DNA from: Chlorogloeopsis fritschii PCC 6912
Lineage (GTDB): Bacteria; Cyanobacteriota; Cyanobacteriia; Cyanobacteriales; Nostocaceae
Assembly (NCBI RefSeq): GCF_000317285.1
Contig: NZ_AJLN01000116.1
Coordinates: forward strand, 434,001-498,000
Direction: 5' to 3'
Length of the DNA stretch: 64,000 nucleotides
Of this stretch, positions 53,951 through 63,220 are shown piece by piece. Below the pieces are notes generated by a model. That model was given only the letters and a program-made list of their open reading frames with translations, was not told the DNA's origin and searched no databases. A program made the position numbers and the translations under genes. Position 1 is the stretch's first letter, and every line of letters begins with the position of its first letter.

Positions 53951-55279
53951 ATGAATTTAGCAATTGAAGAAGTAGACAAGAATAATCATTCTGAGACGAT
54001 TTTAATAATCGATGATAGTCCCACCAATATAGAAGTTCTATCTACGACTTTAACTAATGCAGGTTATCAAGTTCTAGCTGAGAGGAACGGCATCAATGGT
54101 ATTGAAAAAGTGAAAAACAATCCACCAGATCTAATTTTATTAGATGTGATGATGCCAAAATTAGACGGCTTTGAAACTTGTCGCCTCTTACAAACAGATT
54201 TATCAACAAGAGACATTCCAATTATTTTTATTACATCGCTTTCAGAAATAGAAGAGAAAATCAAAGGTTTAACCTTAGGTGCTGTTGATTATATTCTTAA
54301 ACCTTTTCAGCAAGAAGAAGTCTTAGTCAGAGTGAAATTACACTTAAAAATGCGCAGGTTGAATTTAGAGTTAGATGAACAAAAGCAGCAACTAGAAAAA
54401 AGGGTACAAGAAAGAACTGCTGAACTTTCTTTAACTTTAGAGCAACTTAAAAAAACTCAATTGCAACTGATACAAAGTGAGAAAATTTCCTCCTTAGGAC
54501 AGGTAGTTACTGGTATCGCTCATGAAGTCAATAATCCGATTGGATTGATTTCCACTAATTTGTATTATGCTAGTAACTATGTTGAGGAACTTGTCAAATT
54601 AATTCATCTTTATCAAAAAAAATTCCCCTACCCAGGAAGCGATATTGAAGAAAAAATAGAGGCAATGGATCTAGTTCATATTCTAAAAGATGTACCAAAG
54701 CTGATTTCTTCAATGAAGGTAGGAACCGATAGTATCCGCAGCACAATGCAATCTCTCCAAAACTTTTCACGAGCAGATGGAGAGCGAAAAAAAGCTGTTG
54801 ATATCCATGAGGGATTAGAGGTAACTTTGATGATTTTACAGCATCGTTTGAAAGCCAAGCCTAAACGCCCTGCCATTCAAGTTATCAAAGAATATGGTAA
54901 TTTACCAAAAATAGAATGTTATCCAGGACAACTAAATCAAGTATTTATGAATCTGCTCATAAATGCGATTGAGTCTTTAGATGAATCTATATTTGTAGAA
55001 GAAAATGCAAAAATTATCTATCCTCAGATTCGGATAACTACTAGTATAGATAAACAGCAAGTTACAATTAGGATTGCAAATAATGGAATAGAGATAAAAG
55101 ATTTAGCACCTAATCAAATATTCCAACCTTTTTTCTCTCTTCAACCTCAGGAAACAGGAAATGGATTAGGACTTTCCATCAGCTATCAAATTATTACCGA
55201 AAATCATGGTGGAACATTGCAGTATATTTCATTGTCAGGGGAAGGTACAGAATTTTTAATTCAGATTCCACCGTCTTAA
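53951..55279 (+). CDS. Receiver-histidine kinase hybrid (REC-HisKA-HATPase)
   Basis: The 442-residue protein begins with a receiver domain (residues about 16-130), with phosphoacceptor Asp in LILLDVMMPKLDGF and Lys in DYILKPFQQEEV. A coiled coil follows (KQQLEKRVQERTAEL). The kinase core has His in GIAHEVNNPIG, N box FMNLLINAIESLDE and a GNGLGLSISYQI G2 box. The G1 box reads IRIANNGIEI, with Asn for the usual Asp of D-x-G-x-G. It has no membrane segments or input domain, so it likely takes phosphate from an upstream kinase. No partner is adjacent. Confidence 0.93.
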   Translation: MNLAIEEVDKNNHSETILIIDDSPTNIEVLSTTLTNAGYQVLAERNGINGIEKVKNNPPDLILLDVMMPKLDGFETCRLLQTDLSTRDIPIIFITSLSEIEEKIKGLTLGAVDYILKPFQQEEVLVRVKLHLKMRRLNLELDEQKQQLEKRVQERTAELSLTLEQLKKTQLQLIQSEKISSLGQVVTGIAHEVNNPIGLISTNLYYASNYVEELVKLIHLYQKKFPYPGSDIEEKIEAMDLVHILKDVPKLISSMKVGTDSIRSTMQSLQNFSRADGERKKAVDIHEGLEVTLMILQHRLKAKPKRPAIQVIKEYGNLPKIECYPGQLNQVFMNLLINAIESLDESIFVEENAKIIYPQIRITTSIDKQQVTIRIANNGIEIKDLAPNQIFQPFFSLQPQETGNGLGLSISYQIITENHGGTLQYISLSGEGTEFLIQIPPS

Positions 55280-55325
55280 AATTCTTCTTTGATATTAAAT
55301 AAATCAGGAAAAATAAATAAAGACT

Positions 55326-56306
55326 CTACTTGATATTGCAACAAACAGAAATAGCCGTATCAGGATAATCGCTAAATACACCATCAATTCCTAAATTAAA
55401 AAATAATTCATACTCACCTTGAGGATTTCCTTGGAAATCTTGTGGTAAAAAGCAATTTTCGTTGCGGAAAGTCCAAGCATGAATTAGCAAATTATTTGCA
55501 TGAGCGTCACTGATTAAAGATGTTGGTGACAACAATTTATCGTTATTATCTCTAGGTATGAGTAAGTTTTTATGAATGCCAACAGCTTGAGCATAACTTG
55601 ATATTTTCTTTAACTCCTCTGTTTTTACCAAATCTACGTAGGTGCGCATATCACCCTTGACTATAAAATCATAAGGTTTACCACTAATATTAAGCAGTTG
55701 TACTAGGGGGAAATCAGTTTTTGTAGACAAGTATTGAAGATTGCTCACCTCAAAAGACTGAATAAAAACAGGTGCGTTCTTTCCCTTATACCCACTAGCT
55801 TGCAAAGTTTCTATTAGAGTATTTTCTAGCGACAAGCCAATGAATTGAAAGTAAGTTGGATGCTTAGTTTCTGGATAAATGCCAATAATGGGTTCTGTTT
55901 CTATACTTTTACGCTTGGCTAAATCAATAATTTCCTGTAACGTCGGAATTTCTAAAAGTCCATTAAACTTTGTATTTTGAGGACGTAGTTGAGGAATTCG
56001 TTCTTTAGCCCTTAATGTCTTAATTTCTGTCAAAGTAAAATCTTCAGTAAACCACCCTATTTTGGCTTCCCCATCGATAACTTTGAGAGTTTTACGATGT
56101 AAAAATTCTGGACGAACAGCAACATCTGTTGTTTCAGAAATTTCATTCTCGTGACGAGCAATTAAAATACCATCCTTGGTTATCACTAAGTCTGGTTCAA
56201 TGAAATCAGCACCCATTTCAATAGCTAATTCATAAGCAGCTATTGTATGCTCTGGGCGGTAACCGCTTGCACCTCGATGTGCAATTATAATTGGTTTTTT
56301 TTGCAT
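55326..56306 (-). CDS. Glycerophosphodiester phosphodiesterase
   Basis: The 326-residue TIM-barrel enzyme hydrolyses glycerophosphodiesters to glycerol-3-phosphate and an alcohol. The motif IIIAHRGASGYRPEHTIAAY contains the catalytic His, FIEPDLVITKDGILIARHE holds metal-binding Glu/Asp and the second His. ATG 56306 is preferred; upstream starts (56327, 56399) overlap the preceding gene. No signal peptide is present from this start. It is the last gene of a minus-strand cluster with two membrane paralogues and a TPR protein; it may be cotranscribed with them. Confidence 0.92.
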   Translation of the reverse strand: MQKKPIIIAHRGASGYRPEHTIAAYELAIEMGADFIEPDLVITKDGILIARHENEISETTDVAVRPEFLHRKTLKVIDGEAKIGWFTEDFTLTEIKTLRAKERIPQLRPQNTKFNGLLEIPTLQEIIDLAKRKSIETEPIIGIYPETKHPTYFQFIGLSLENTLIETLQASGYKGKNAPVFIQSFEVSNLQYLSTKTDFPLVQLLNISGKPYDFIVKGDMRTYVDLVKTEELKKISSYAQAVGIHKNLLIPRDNNDKLLSPTSLISDAHANNLLIHAWTFRNENCFLPQDFQGNPQGEYELFFNLGIDGVFSDYPDTAISVCCNIK

Positions 56307-56316
56307 CAAAGTTATT

Positions 56317-56991
56317 CTAATAAGCATCCCTTGCTTGTTTGAGGTGAATGCTTGGTTCTGGTAGTGGTGGACGTAGGCACAAATAGACAAGGGGGCCAAA
56401 TAATGGTAAAAGTGCTACAGCCCAGAACATTTGGGGATTATTTAAGCCGCGCCGTGCCATATCATCACCCAAAACAGTTGGGAATAACAGGCAGAACAAG
56501 CAAAATGCTAAACTCATGCCGTTAATAAAGCGATCGCCCAAAAATTGCTGCCAGTAGCCTGCCCAATCGCCAAAAATCACAGCATAGGCAAATAAGCCAA
56601 TTGTAGTTAAAGTCTGGATTACACCGAAAAAGCGAGAATCTAACAACTGTAAAAAAGCATCCTTTTGTCCAGAAAATTCTTGATTTGGTTCGCGAGATGC
56701 TAAATATGGCAATAAACCAATTACTCCTGCTCCTACTGTTGCTAAAGCAAAAGGCCAAAAAGGAGTCTGTTGCATCCTGCCATCAAAGAACAGAAGGGCA
56801 CTGTAAATAAATAGCCAGATGCCAATCAAAGAAAATAACGATAGGATCACAGGATTTACTTCTGTCCAATTTAGGGTGAAGATATTTTTTAATAGCGTAA
56901 CTGTGGCTTCTAGATTAAAAGGTGGAGCTAACCACAAAACATAAGCAATAAATCCAGCCCACAACGACCAAAGTGCGATTTTTCTAGTCAT
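56317..56991 (-). CDS. Membrane protein, paralogue 1 of a tandem pair
   Basis: The 224-residue protein has about six hydrophobic segments. It shares with the next gene the blocks REPNQEFSGQKDAFLQLLDSR, GDDMARRGLNNPQMFW and PLVYLCLRPPLPEP. The C-terminal FWAVALLPLFGPLVYL resembles the N-terminal membrane part found in PLD-type proteins. Function is unknown. The stop is 10 bp before the glycerophosphodiesterase ATG, so coupling is likely. Confidence 0.85.
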   Translation of the reverse strand: MTRKIALWSLWAGFIAYVLWLAPPFNLEATVTLLKNIFTLNWTEVNPVILSLFSLIGIWLFIYSALLFFDGRMQQTPFWPFALATVGAGVIGLLPYLASREPNQEFSGQKDAFLQLLDSRFFGVIQTLTTIGLFAYAVIFGDWAGYWQQFLGDRFINGMSLAFCLFCLLFPTVLGDDMARRGLNNPQMFWAVALLPLFGPLVYLCLRPPLPEPSIHLKQARDAY

Positions 56992-57013
56992 AATTCTGAG
57001 TTTGCAGGTAGTT

Positions 57014-57673
57014 CTAACTGGGTATTAGCTCTGAACTCGCTTCTGGTAAAGGTGGGCGCACGCACAGATAAAGCAAAGCGCCGAATAATGGAATTAGCGC
57101 TACTAACCAAAACATTTGAGGATTTTTTAACCCACGACGCACCATATCATCTCCCAATAGTGCAGGAAACAAAGCGCAAAGCAGACAAAAATCTAAGCTC
57201 ATCACATGAATGAAGCGGCTAGTTTGCCACTGCTGCACAAAATTAGCCCAATCTCCTTGCCCTAATCCATAACCAACTAAAATAGCCGCGCTTACAGTCA
57301 GAACCACACCAAGCCAGCGAGAATCCAGTAGCTTGAGAAAAGTATTCTTTTGTCCGGAAAACTGTGTATTTGGTTCGCGTAGAGCTAAGTAGGGCAGCAG
57401 AGCAAAGGCTCCAACTGCAAAAGATAGAGCAGCAAATGGCCAAGCAGGGATTTTTTGCCCTCTACCATCTATAAATATGACTGCACTGTAAATTAAAGGC
57501 CAAACGCCCATAATGTTGAACAGTGAGATAACAAGCGGATTAATACCTTGCCATTGCCCTGTGGAAAGATTTTTAATCAACTCGAATGTATCAGGTTGAT
57601 TGGGAGGGGCAAATACAAAGGCATAGATAATCAATCCTAGCCAGATTAACCAAAATACAGTTTTTTGTTGCAT
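57014..57673 (-). CDS. Membrane protein, paralogue 2 of a tandem pair
   Basis: The 219-residue protein is built like its neighbour, with REPNTQFSGQKNTFLKLLDSR and GDDMVRRGLKNPQMFW. A gene duplication explains the pair; the gap is 22 bp. About six membrane segments are seen. The conserved acidic-Arg motif between segments may be functional. The reaction or ligand is unknown. Confidence 0.85.
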   Translation of the reverse strand: MQQKTVFWLIWLGLIIYAFVFAPPNQPDTFELIKNLSTGQWQGINPLVISLFNIMGVWPLIYSAVIFIDGRGQKIPAWPFAALSFAVGAFALLPYLALREPNTQFSGQKNTFLKLLDSRWLGVVLTVSAAILVGYGLGQGDWANFVQQWQTSRFIHVMSLDFCLLCALFPALLGDDMVRRGLKNPQMFWLVALIPLFGALLYLCVRPPLPEASSELIPS

Positions 57674-57721
57674 GAAAACTTATTTTACTGAAGTTAGCAA
57701 AATAAATAATTCATACTCAGG

Positions 57722-58519
57722 TTATAAATTTTTTAACATTTTTTCTGCTTTACGAATAAAGTGACGATTGCGTTTGTAGTGGTAGTAAGATGAACCTCGC
57801 ACTTTAGCAATCATTTTTTCAAGGTAACTTCGAGCTGATTGAGTATCACCCTGTTGCGTCATAATTGTAGCCAGCTTAATATATGCTTCTGGATGATTCC
57901 AATTTTGCAAATGTTTTTCTAAATGTTCCTTTGCTGCATCAAATTCTTTTAAATCAATTAGTGTTTCTCCATAAATTAGAGAAGCATCACCATATTTGTA
58001 ATTAGGGTCAATTTTAAGTAGTGTTTGCAAATGCTCTTTTGCTTGAGAAAAATTTTTATTTTTAAGATTAATTGATGCAGTTCCCCAAAGGGCTTGCTTG
58101 TTATCTGGTTCCTTTTCTAAGGCTTGTTTGTAGGCATCTTCTGCTTTATCAAACCTTCCTATTTCATAAAGCAAATTGCCTAGCTTGACATACTGATGAG
58201 CTTTACCAATGTTTCTGGCTTCTTCCTCTGCTATCCATAGTTCGCGACTACGTGTCCAGCGAGTGAAATATTTAGGCATTTGGATATCTATGCGCGGTAA
58301 CCAACGCATAAAAAAGTAGATTAAGGCACCAGGAAAATTAACAAAAATTAAAATCCATAACCATGTATGCCGTTCTGGTTCGTTGCGAAGACAATCATAG
58401 ATCATGAGTAACCAGAACCCAGTCATGAACAATCCAAAACCTTCTATCATTGACTGAATTTTTGATTTTAATAATGACAATTGATGATTCCAACACTTTA
58501 AAAAAGTGAAGCATCTCAT
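57722..58519 (-). CDS. TPR protein with N-terminal membrane anchor
   Basis: The protein has up to 265 residues. Two hydrophobic segments near residues 29-40 and 52-70 (FGLFMTGFWLLMIYDCL; WLWILIFVNFPGALIYFFM) form a PLDc_N-like hairpin. From about 105 several TPR units follow (YVKLGNLLYEIGRFDKAEDAYKQALEKEPDN and so on), which bind partner proteins in the cytoplasm. Start ATG 58519 adds a Lys-rich extension; ATG 58450 is an alternative. It leads the cluster of two membrane paralogues and a phosphodiesterase (48-bp gap). Confidence 0.85.
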   Translation of the reverse strand: MRCFTFLKCWNHQLSLLKSKIQSMIEGFGLFMTGFWLLMIYDCLRNEPERHTWLWILIFVNFPGALIYFFMRWLPRIDIQMPKYFTRWTRSRELWIAEEEARNIGKAHQYVKLGNLLYEIGRFDKAEDAYKQALEKEPDNKQALWGTASINLKNKNFSQAKEHLQTLLKIDPNYKYGDASLIYGETLIDLKEFDAAKEHLEKHLQNWNHPEAYIKLATIMTQQGDTQSARSYLEKMIAKVRGSSYYHYKRNRHFIRKAEKMLKNL

Positions 58520-58679
58520 ACTGTGAAAATAGGGATAGCTAAAGACTGTTAATAGCTCATAGCTAATAGTCTTTTTACTCTTAACTTAAGATGCTTGGGT
58601 TCGTAGAAATATATTCAATTGAAATTCAGTCAGAGCTAGATTATCAAGGGCAATAGTACTGAGTTTAAGGGATGCAGGA

Positions 58680-59759
58680 TTATTGACTCAAGGCTTCCGA
58701 TAGGTAATCAGCAGCGGCAGCTACGACTGCGATCGCTCCCTCATAATCTAAACGGGTTGGCCCCAAAACGCCTACACTACCTACTGGTACTGAACCGCGA
58801 CGATAAGTAGAAGAAATTAAGCTACAAGTACGTATGGGTTCGAGAGGATTTTCGGAACCAATCCGAACTGTCACCCGCGATTTCCCAACTTCCTCCACCT
58901 CTGGCTCGTCAACGATTAATTGCCACAGTTGTTCTTGCTCTTCTTCTAATAGCTGGATAATTGCTTGCACTTGTTGGAGGTGCGAAAACTCTGGCTGACG
59001 CAGAACTTCTGAGACACCACGAACCATTATTTGTGTAGTATTTGGTGTCAAACTCCGACGGCTGAATTCCGCCAGTGACTCTTTTAAGTATTCGCCGTAG
59101 TGCTGAAACTCTCGATCTAACTGACTCCAGTCTAGATTAGCTAATTCTAAAAGGCTGCGCCCCCGTAAGTGACTATTTAAAAAGTTGGAAACAATTTGCA
59201 ACTCCCGATCTATTACCTCCAGATCGAGTTGTGTTTCTTGTCGTTTTGGTGGCAAATCCATTAATGCCGAATGCGTCTCGTAACTATCCGTTACCACAAT
59301 CAACATTACCTTTCCCGATTCAATTTGCACCAATTGTAGATGTCTCAGCTGGGCGCTCACATTCTGCGGCATGGTAATCAAACTAATACAACCACTCAAA
59401 GTTGCCAGAATTTGAGCTGCTCCTTGCAATAGAGCTTCTAAACTCCAATCTTCCCACTTGAGGCGGTGTTGCAGTGCATCCTCTACCTGCCGCGCTAAAG
59501 TGTCAGAAGGTGTAATCAGCTTGTCAACGTAAATGCGATAGCCAGAATCGGAAGGTACTCTACCTGCAGATGTGTGAGGTTGGTAAAGTAGTCCAACTTT
59601 TTCTAACATACCCATCACGTTGCGAATTGTTGCTGAACTAACACCCAAGTTGTATTCCTCAACTAAAGCTTTGGAACCAACAGGTTCTGCCGTAGCAATA
59701 TAATGACGTACTGTTGCCCAGAGTATGTGTTGTTGTCGGTTTGTTAGCTGGACTTGCAT
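58680..59759 (-). CDS. hrcA: Heat-inducible transcription repressor HrcA
   Basis: The 359-residue repressor binds CIRCE operators before groESL and related chaperone genes. The N-terminal winged helix is clear: [41 protein letters not shown]. The GAF-like middle and C-terminal dimer domain follow ([40 protein letters not shown]). The length is usual. No CIRCE (TTAGCACTC-N9-GAGTGCTAA) was seen near its own promoter or in the window, and no chaperone operon adjoins. Confidence 0.96.
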   Translation of the reverse strand: MQVQLTNRQQHILWATVRHYIATAEPVGSKALVEEYNLGVSSATIRNVMGMLEKVGLLYQPHTSAGRVPSDSGYRIYVDKLITPSDTLARQVEDALQHRLKWEDWSLEALLQGAAQILATLSGCISLITMPQNVSAQLRHLQLVQIESGKVMLIVVTDSYETHSALMDLPPKRQETQLDLEVIDRELQIVSNFLNSHLRGRSLLELANLDWSQLDREFQHYGEYLKESLAEFSRRSLTPNTTQIMVRGVSEVLRQPEFSHLQQVQAIIQLLEEEQEQLWQLIVDEPEVEEVGKSRVTVRIGSENPLEPIRTCSLISSTYRRGSVPVGSVGVLGPTRLDYEGAIAVVAAAADYLSEALSQ

Positions 59760-60152
59760 GGCGAGTATTTATCGTAGCTAAATTTAAATCAATTTTTGAA
59801 AAATGAAAAATTTATCGAGATGATTGCAAAAAGCATTAATAATTAGTTAAGCAAGATATCAAATTCAAGAGGTATCTTGGAATACTTAACAACAAACTTC
59901 CTGTTTTACCTCTAGCAAAAGTGGTATTTATTAACAGGTGACAAGATTTAGGATTTACGTATATTTACACAAGAATGCCGAGTTGGCAGAGTTTAGTTAG
60001 TAGTTTGCCGGATTCTCGCAAAATGTAGACGCAAAAGCGGGTGGGCGAAGTATTTACAAAACCAATACTGCTAAGTATTTCCGCCTAAAACCCTGAATTA
60101 ATATTGTCTTAAGTTCAGAATAGCAAAATAAAGCTGTTATCGTCATTCCCAA
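59760..60152. other. Intergenic region
   Basis: This 393-bp spacer upstream of hrcA is AT-rich. I searched by eye for CIRCE, a tRNA and known repeat families and found none. A short GCGGGTGGGCGAAG word occurs near 60037. The promoter of hrcA should lie here. Confidence 0.4.
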
Positions 60153-60512
60153 TTAATACTGAGGAATAGAAGGATCGACTAAGCTTGAATAAGCATCAAT
60201 ACCACCAGCAATATTTTTAACGTTTGTAAATCCTTGAGCAATTAGCCACTGACACATCTGAGCAGAACGAATACCGTGATGACAGAGTACAAAGGTTTCA
60301 GCATGAGGATCGAAGCGGGTTGGGATTTGATCTGCCCACTCGGCGAATTGACTCAAAGGTAGGTTAACAAAGCCCTCAACAGAGGCGATCGCTACTTCTT
60401 GTGGTTCGCGCACATCTATGAATTGAAGGCTCGGCTCGCCTGTTGATAAGCGTTGGGCAAGTTCTTCTACGCCGATTTGGGTAATGGGTTGACCAAAAGA
60501 TTTACCTGTCAT
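60153..60512 (-). CDS. Rhodanese-like sulfurtransferase
   Basis: The 119-residue single-domain rhodanese begins with a typical N-terminus (QITQ-type IGVEELAQRLS). It has LQFIDVREPQEVAIASVEGFV and the active-site loop VLCHHGIRSAQMCQWL, with catalytic Cys. It moves sulfur from a donor such as thiosulfate, or carries persulfide. No partner is adjacent. The cytoplasmic location is inferred from the lack of a signal peptide. Confidence 0.93.
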   Translation of the reverse strand: MTGKSFGQPITQIGVEELAQRLSTGEPSLQFIDVREPQEVAIASVEGFVNLPLSQFAEWADQIPTRFDPHAETFVLCHHGIRSAQMCQWLIAQGFTNVKNIAGGIDAYSSLVDPSIPQY

Positions 60513-60653
60513 GAAGCTTTTGTAAACAATCTTAGAGATTTCCTAGATATTATTTATGTTCGCAGAAAATCTTCACGTTGACATGAGCATATACATCAGT
60601 ACCATGAGAATACATTTGCTCTATTTTCTTAAGTAAACAAAGATTTCGGATCA

Positions 60654-60690
60654 AAACCGCCTTTGATGTGGAAGAAGGCGGTTTAATATT
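60654..60690. terminator. Hairpin with AT tail in a leader
   Basis: AAACCGCCTT (60654-60663) pairs with AAGGCGGTTT (60674-60683) over a 10-base loop, followed by AATATTTTT. It lies 33 bp upstream of the DUF3352 start. On the plus strand it is a terminator or attenuator; no gene upstream on that strand explains it. Confidence 0.5.
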
Positions 60691-60722
60691 TTTGGGTGTA
60701 AGTACTACCCCAGGTAGTCTAT

Positions 60723-62390
60723 GTGAAAAAAATTATGAAGCAAGGTTTATTCTTTCGTTTTTTAGCAGCTAGTTTAACTATGCTGCTATCATTTGGTATT
60801 GCTGGTTGTACCAACTCATTCGGGAACAATCCTCTTGGCAGTTCCGCTGCCAAGCTGCCTGGAGCCGCAATTTTTGTGTCTAAACAAGCGCCAGTAATGC
60901 TCTCGATGCTGGTAAATCCAGATAAATTACAATCTTTAGAACGTAACGGAGAAATTTCCAAGCTCAAAAGCAGCTTATTAGCTAATACTGGTATAGATTA
61001 CAAACAAGATATTAAACCTTGGTTGGGGAACGAAATTACTTTGGCTGTTACCACCCCAGACATCGATCGCGATCCAGAAAATGGACTCCAGCCAGGGTAT
61101 TTAATGGCGCTAGCAACTAATAAACCGGAAAAAAGTCGCGAGTTTGTAGATTTGTTATTTTCCAAGCGGGCAATAGCTGGGACAAATTTAACGGTTGAAC
61201 AATATGAAGGCGTCAAGCTGATTGCTGATGAATCTCAGCCAGATCAGGTACTTGCTGGGGCAGCGGTGGGAGATCGCTTTGTCTTGTTTGCTAACGATCC
61301 AAAAGTGCTGCGAGAGGCAATTAATAATGTTCAGGCTGCTGAGTTGAATTTGACAAATTCTAACCAATATCAGCAAGCCATCAAACAACTGCCCAAAGGA
61401 GCGCTAGCAGTAGCTTTCCTTAATCTTCCTCTAGTAGCACAATGGCAAGGGTTACAACTGCCAGAAACAGCAACCTATGATAGCGAAATTATTTCCCTGG
61501 TTTTGCCTAATAATAAGGAATTAGTTGCAGAAACTACTTTTTTGGGGCAAGGAGAAACTTTACCCCCATTACAGCCATTATCTAAATCTAGTGGGGCATT
61601 GCAGTATATTCCGGCTTCAGCAGGGTTAGCAATTGCCGGAGAGAATTTGAGTAGTTTGGATAACAGCAACTTAGCCCAACTCTGGCGACAAGTGACAACT
61701 GCCGTATCTAGTTCTGGGAAAGAAGGATTATCTCGATTGGTGCAACCTCTAGCAGATTTGGAAAAACGCTGGAATATCAACTTAAAAGAAGATATTTTTA
61801 GCTGGGTACAAGGAGAATACGCGATCGGATTGTTGCCCCGCCCAGAGCAAACCAATCCCGACTGGATTTTTGTGGCAGAAAAAACCGAGTCTGCACCAGC
61901 AGGAATTTCCCATCTAGATGCGATCGCTTCCTCAAATGGGCTATCACTGAATTCTTTTGACTTAGACACGCAAAAAATCTCGGCGTGGACGCAAGTTAAA
62001 GCTACAAAACTTAATGATGCTCCAGACAAAAGCAAATACGCCATCGACACAAAGGTGTACGGAATACATACAACTCAAGGAAATTACGAAATTTTCGCTT
62101 CCAACCTAGAGACAATGGATGAAGTCCTCAATGCCAAAAACAATTCCTTAGTTAAAAATCGGACTTTCCAAAATAGTATCGCTGCCATTCCCCAACCAAA
62201 TCAAGGCTACGTCTATCTCGACTGGACAAAAAGTCAAGAAATACTAGAAACTCAACTGCCAATTCTCAAACTCTTGAAAATAGTAGCAAAACCTTTTTTC
62301 CAAAACTTGCGATCACTTACTGTCAGTAGTTACGGTGACAATCCGGAATTGTTTAAAGGCGGCGTGTTTTTACAAATGGATGGTTTTTAA
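60723..62390 (+). CDS. DUF3352 lipoprotein
   Basis: The 555-residue protein has a signal with lipobox (LLSFGIAGC, Cys near residue 29), so it is lipid-anchored outside the plasma membrane. The body fits DUF3352, a cyanobacterial family of unknown function with a duplicated beta-rich fold (for example KPWLGNEITLAVTTPDI and WVQGEYAIGLLPRPEQ). The start GTG 60723 or ATG 60735 are both possible. A hairpin lies in its leader. It is transcribed toward a second exported protein. Confidence 0.85.
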   Translation: MKKIMKQGLFFRFLAASLTMLLSFGIAGCTNSFGNNPLGSSAAKLPGAAIFVSKQAPVMLSMLVNPDKLQSLERNGEISKLKSSLLANTGIDYKQDIKPWLGNEITLAVTTPDIDRDPENGLQPGYLMALATNKPEKSREFVDLLFSKRAIAGTNLTVEQYEGVKLIADESQPDQVLAGAAVGDRFVLFANDPKVLREAINNVQAAELNLTNSNQYQQAIKQLPKGALAVAFLNLPLVAQWQGLQLPETATYDSEIISLVLPNNKELVAETTFLGQGETLPPLQPLSKSSGALQYIPASAGLAIAGENLSSLDNSNLAQLWRQVTTAVSSSGKEGLSRLVQPLADLEKRWNINLKEDIFSWVQGEYAIGLLPRPEQTNPDWIFVAEKTESAPAGISHLDAIASSNGLSLNSFDLDTQKISAWTQVKATKLNDAPDKSKYAIDTKVYGIHTTQGNYEIFASNLETMDEVLNAKNNSLVKNRTFQNSIAAIPQPNQGYVYLDWTKSQEILETQLPILKLLKIVAKPFFQNLRSLTVSSYGDNPELFKGGVFLQMDGF

Positions 62391-62565
62391 ACTTATGAGC
62401 GACAGATAGGGAGAAAAACATTCTATTTTCTCCTCTGCACTTCTGCTCGCTTCAAAAATCTGCTATTGTGGCACATTTTATTGTGTCACAAAATCAAAAA
62501 AACACTGTAAGTCCTGATATTATGGGTATATAAAATTACAACAAAGCCTTCGTTGGAGGGCTAAT

Positions 62566-63057
62566 ATGAGCAAACATTGCCCCCGACTGCTTTTCGGTAG
62601 GGGCTTGATTTTAGCTGTATTGGCAGTTGTTGCCTCTATACCTGCTACAGCTAACACCGCCAATTTTGGTACGTTAACCTTGTTACCAGGCTTTGAGCAA
62701 ACACAAGGAACAATGACAGGCTATACAGGCGGTTCTTATTCTCTATCAGCTATTAGCAACCGCGATCGCCATAAAAATGCCTGTATTGGTTTTGGCGATC
62801 CGACTCCAGATCACATCTTGGTTTTGAAAAAAAACTTTCCTCGCTTGAAAATACAAGTTAACAGTGGCGGCTACGATACCACCATACTTGTCCAGGGACC
62901 AGATAAAAAAACAATTCGTTGCGGCGATGATACCGGTAAGAGCAAGGATGCCAGCATAGAAGATAACGACTGGAAAGCAGGAACCTATCATATTTGGGTG
63001 GCTACCTTTAATCCTGGAGTTAAGCGAGACTATACACTTTCTGTACAGGAAAAGTAG
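62566..63057 (+). CDS. Secreted protein with PPC-like domain
   Basis: The 163-residue protein has a signal peptide (LILAVLAVVASIPATANT). The mature part has a C-terminal beta-sandwich pattern similar to bacterial pre-peptidase C-terminal (PPC) domains: YDTTILVQGPDKKTIRCGDD and AGTYHIWVATFNPG. Two cysteines (ACIGFG, IRCGDD) could form a disulphide. The function is unknown. The preceding spacer has a TCTCC/GGAGA-type inverted repeat (62405-62445). It has a probable Shine-Dalgarno (GGAGGG) 9 bp before the ATG. Confidence 0.78.
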   Translation: MSKHCPRLLFGRGLILAVLAVVASIPATANTANFGTLTLLPGFEQTQGTMTGYTGGSYSLSAISNRDRHKNACIGFGDPTPDHILVLKKNFPRLKIQVNSGGYDTTILVQGPDKKTIRCGDDTGKSKDASIEDNDWKAGTYHIWVATFNPGVKRDYTLSVQEK

Positions 63058-63060
63058 TTA

Positions 63061-63115
63061 GTCAAGAGTCATTAGTCATTAGTCATTGGTCATTTGTCAA
63101 ATGACCAATGTGCCT
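63061..63115. repeat. STRR-like heptamer array upstream of cysE
   Basis: TCATTAG and TCATTGG heptamers run to GTCAAATGACC and then the complement (CAATG). The array is about 55 bp and lies between a secreted-protein gene and cysE. Left and right orientations meet in a palindrome (CATTTGTCAAATG). Confidence 0.8.
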
Positions 63116-63220
63116 ACTATCCGCTATCTACCAACTACTATCTATAACAATAGTTAGAGGTTGCACCGATAACGTTAAGATAGAGTGTAGCTTGTTTGGC
63201 ACAACGAGGGTACAAGAAGC

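Noticed and set aside
59760-60152. CIRCE operator near hrcA
   Set aside because: Neither arm TTAGCACTC nor GAGTGCTAA is present.
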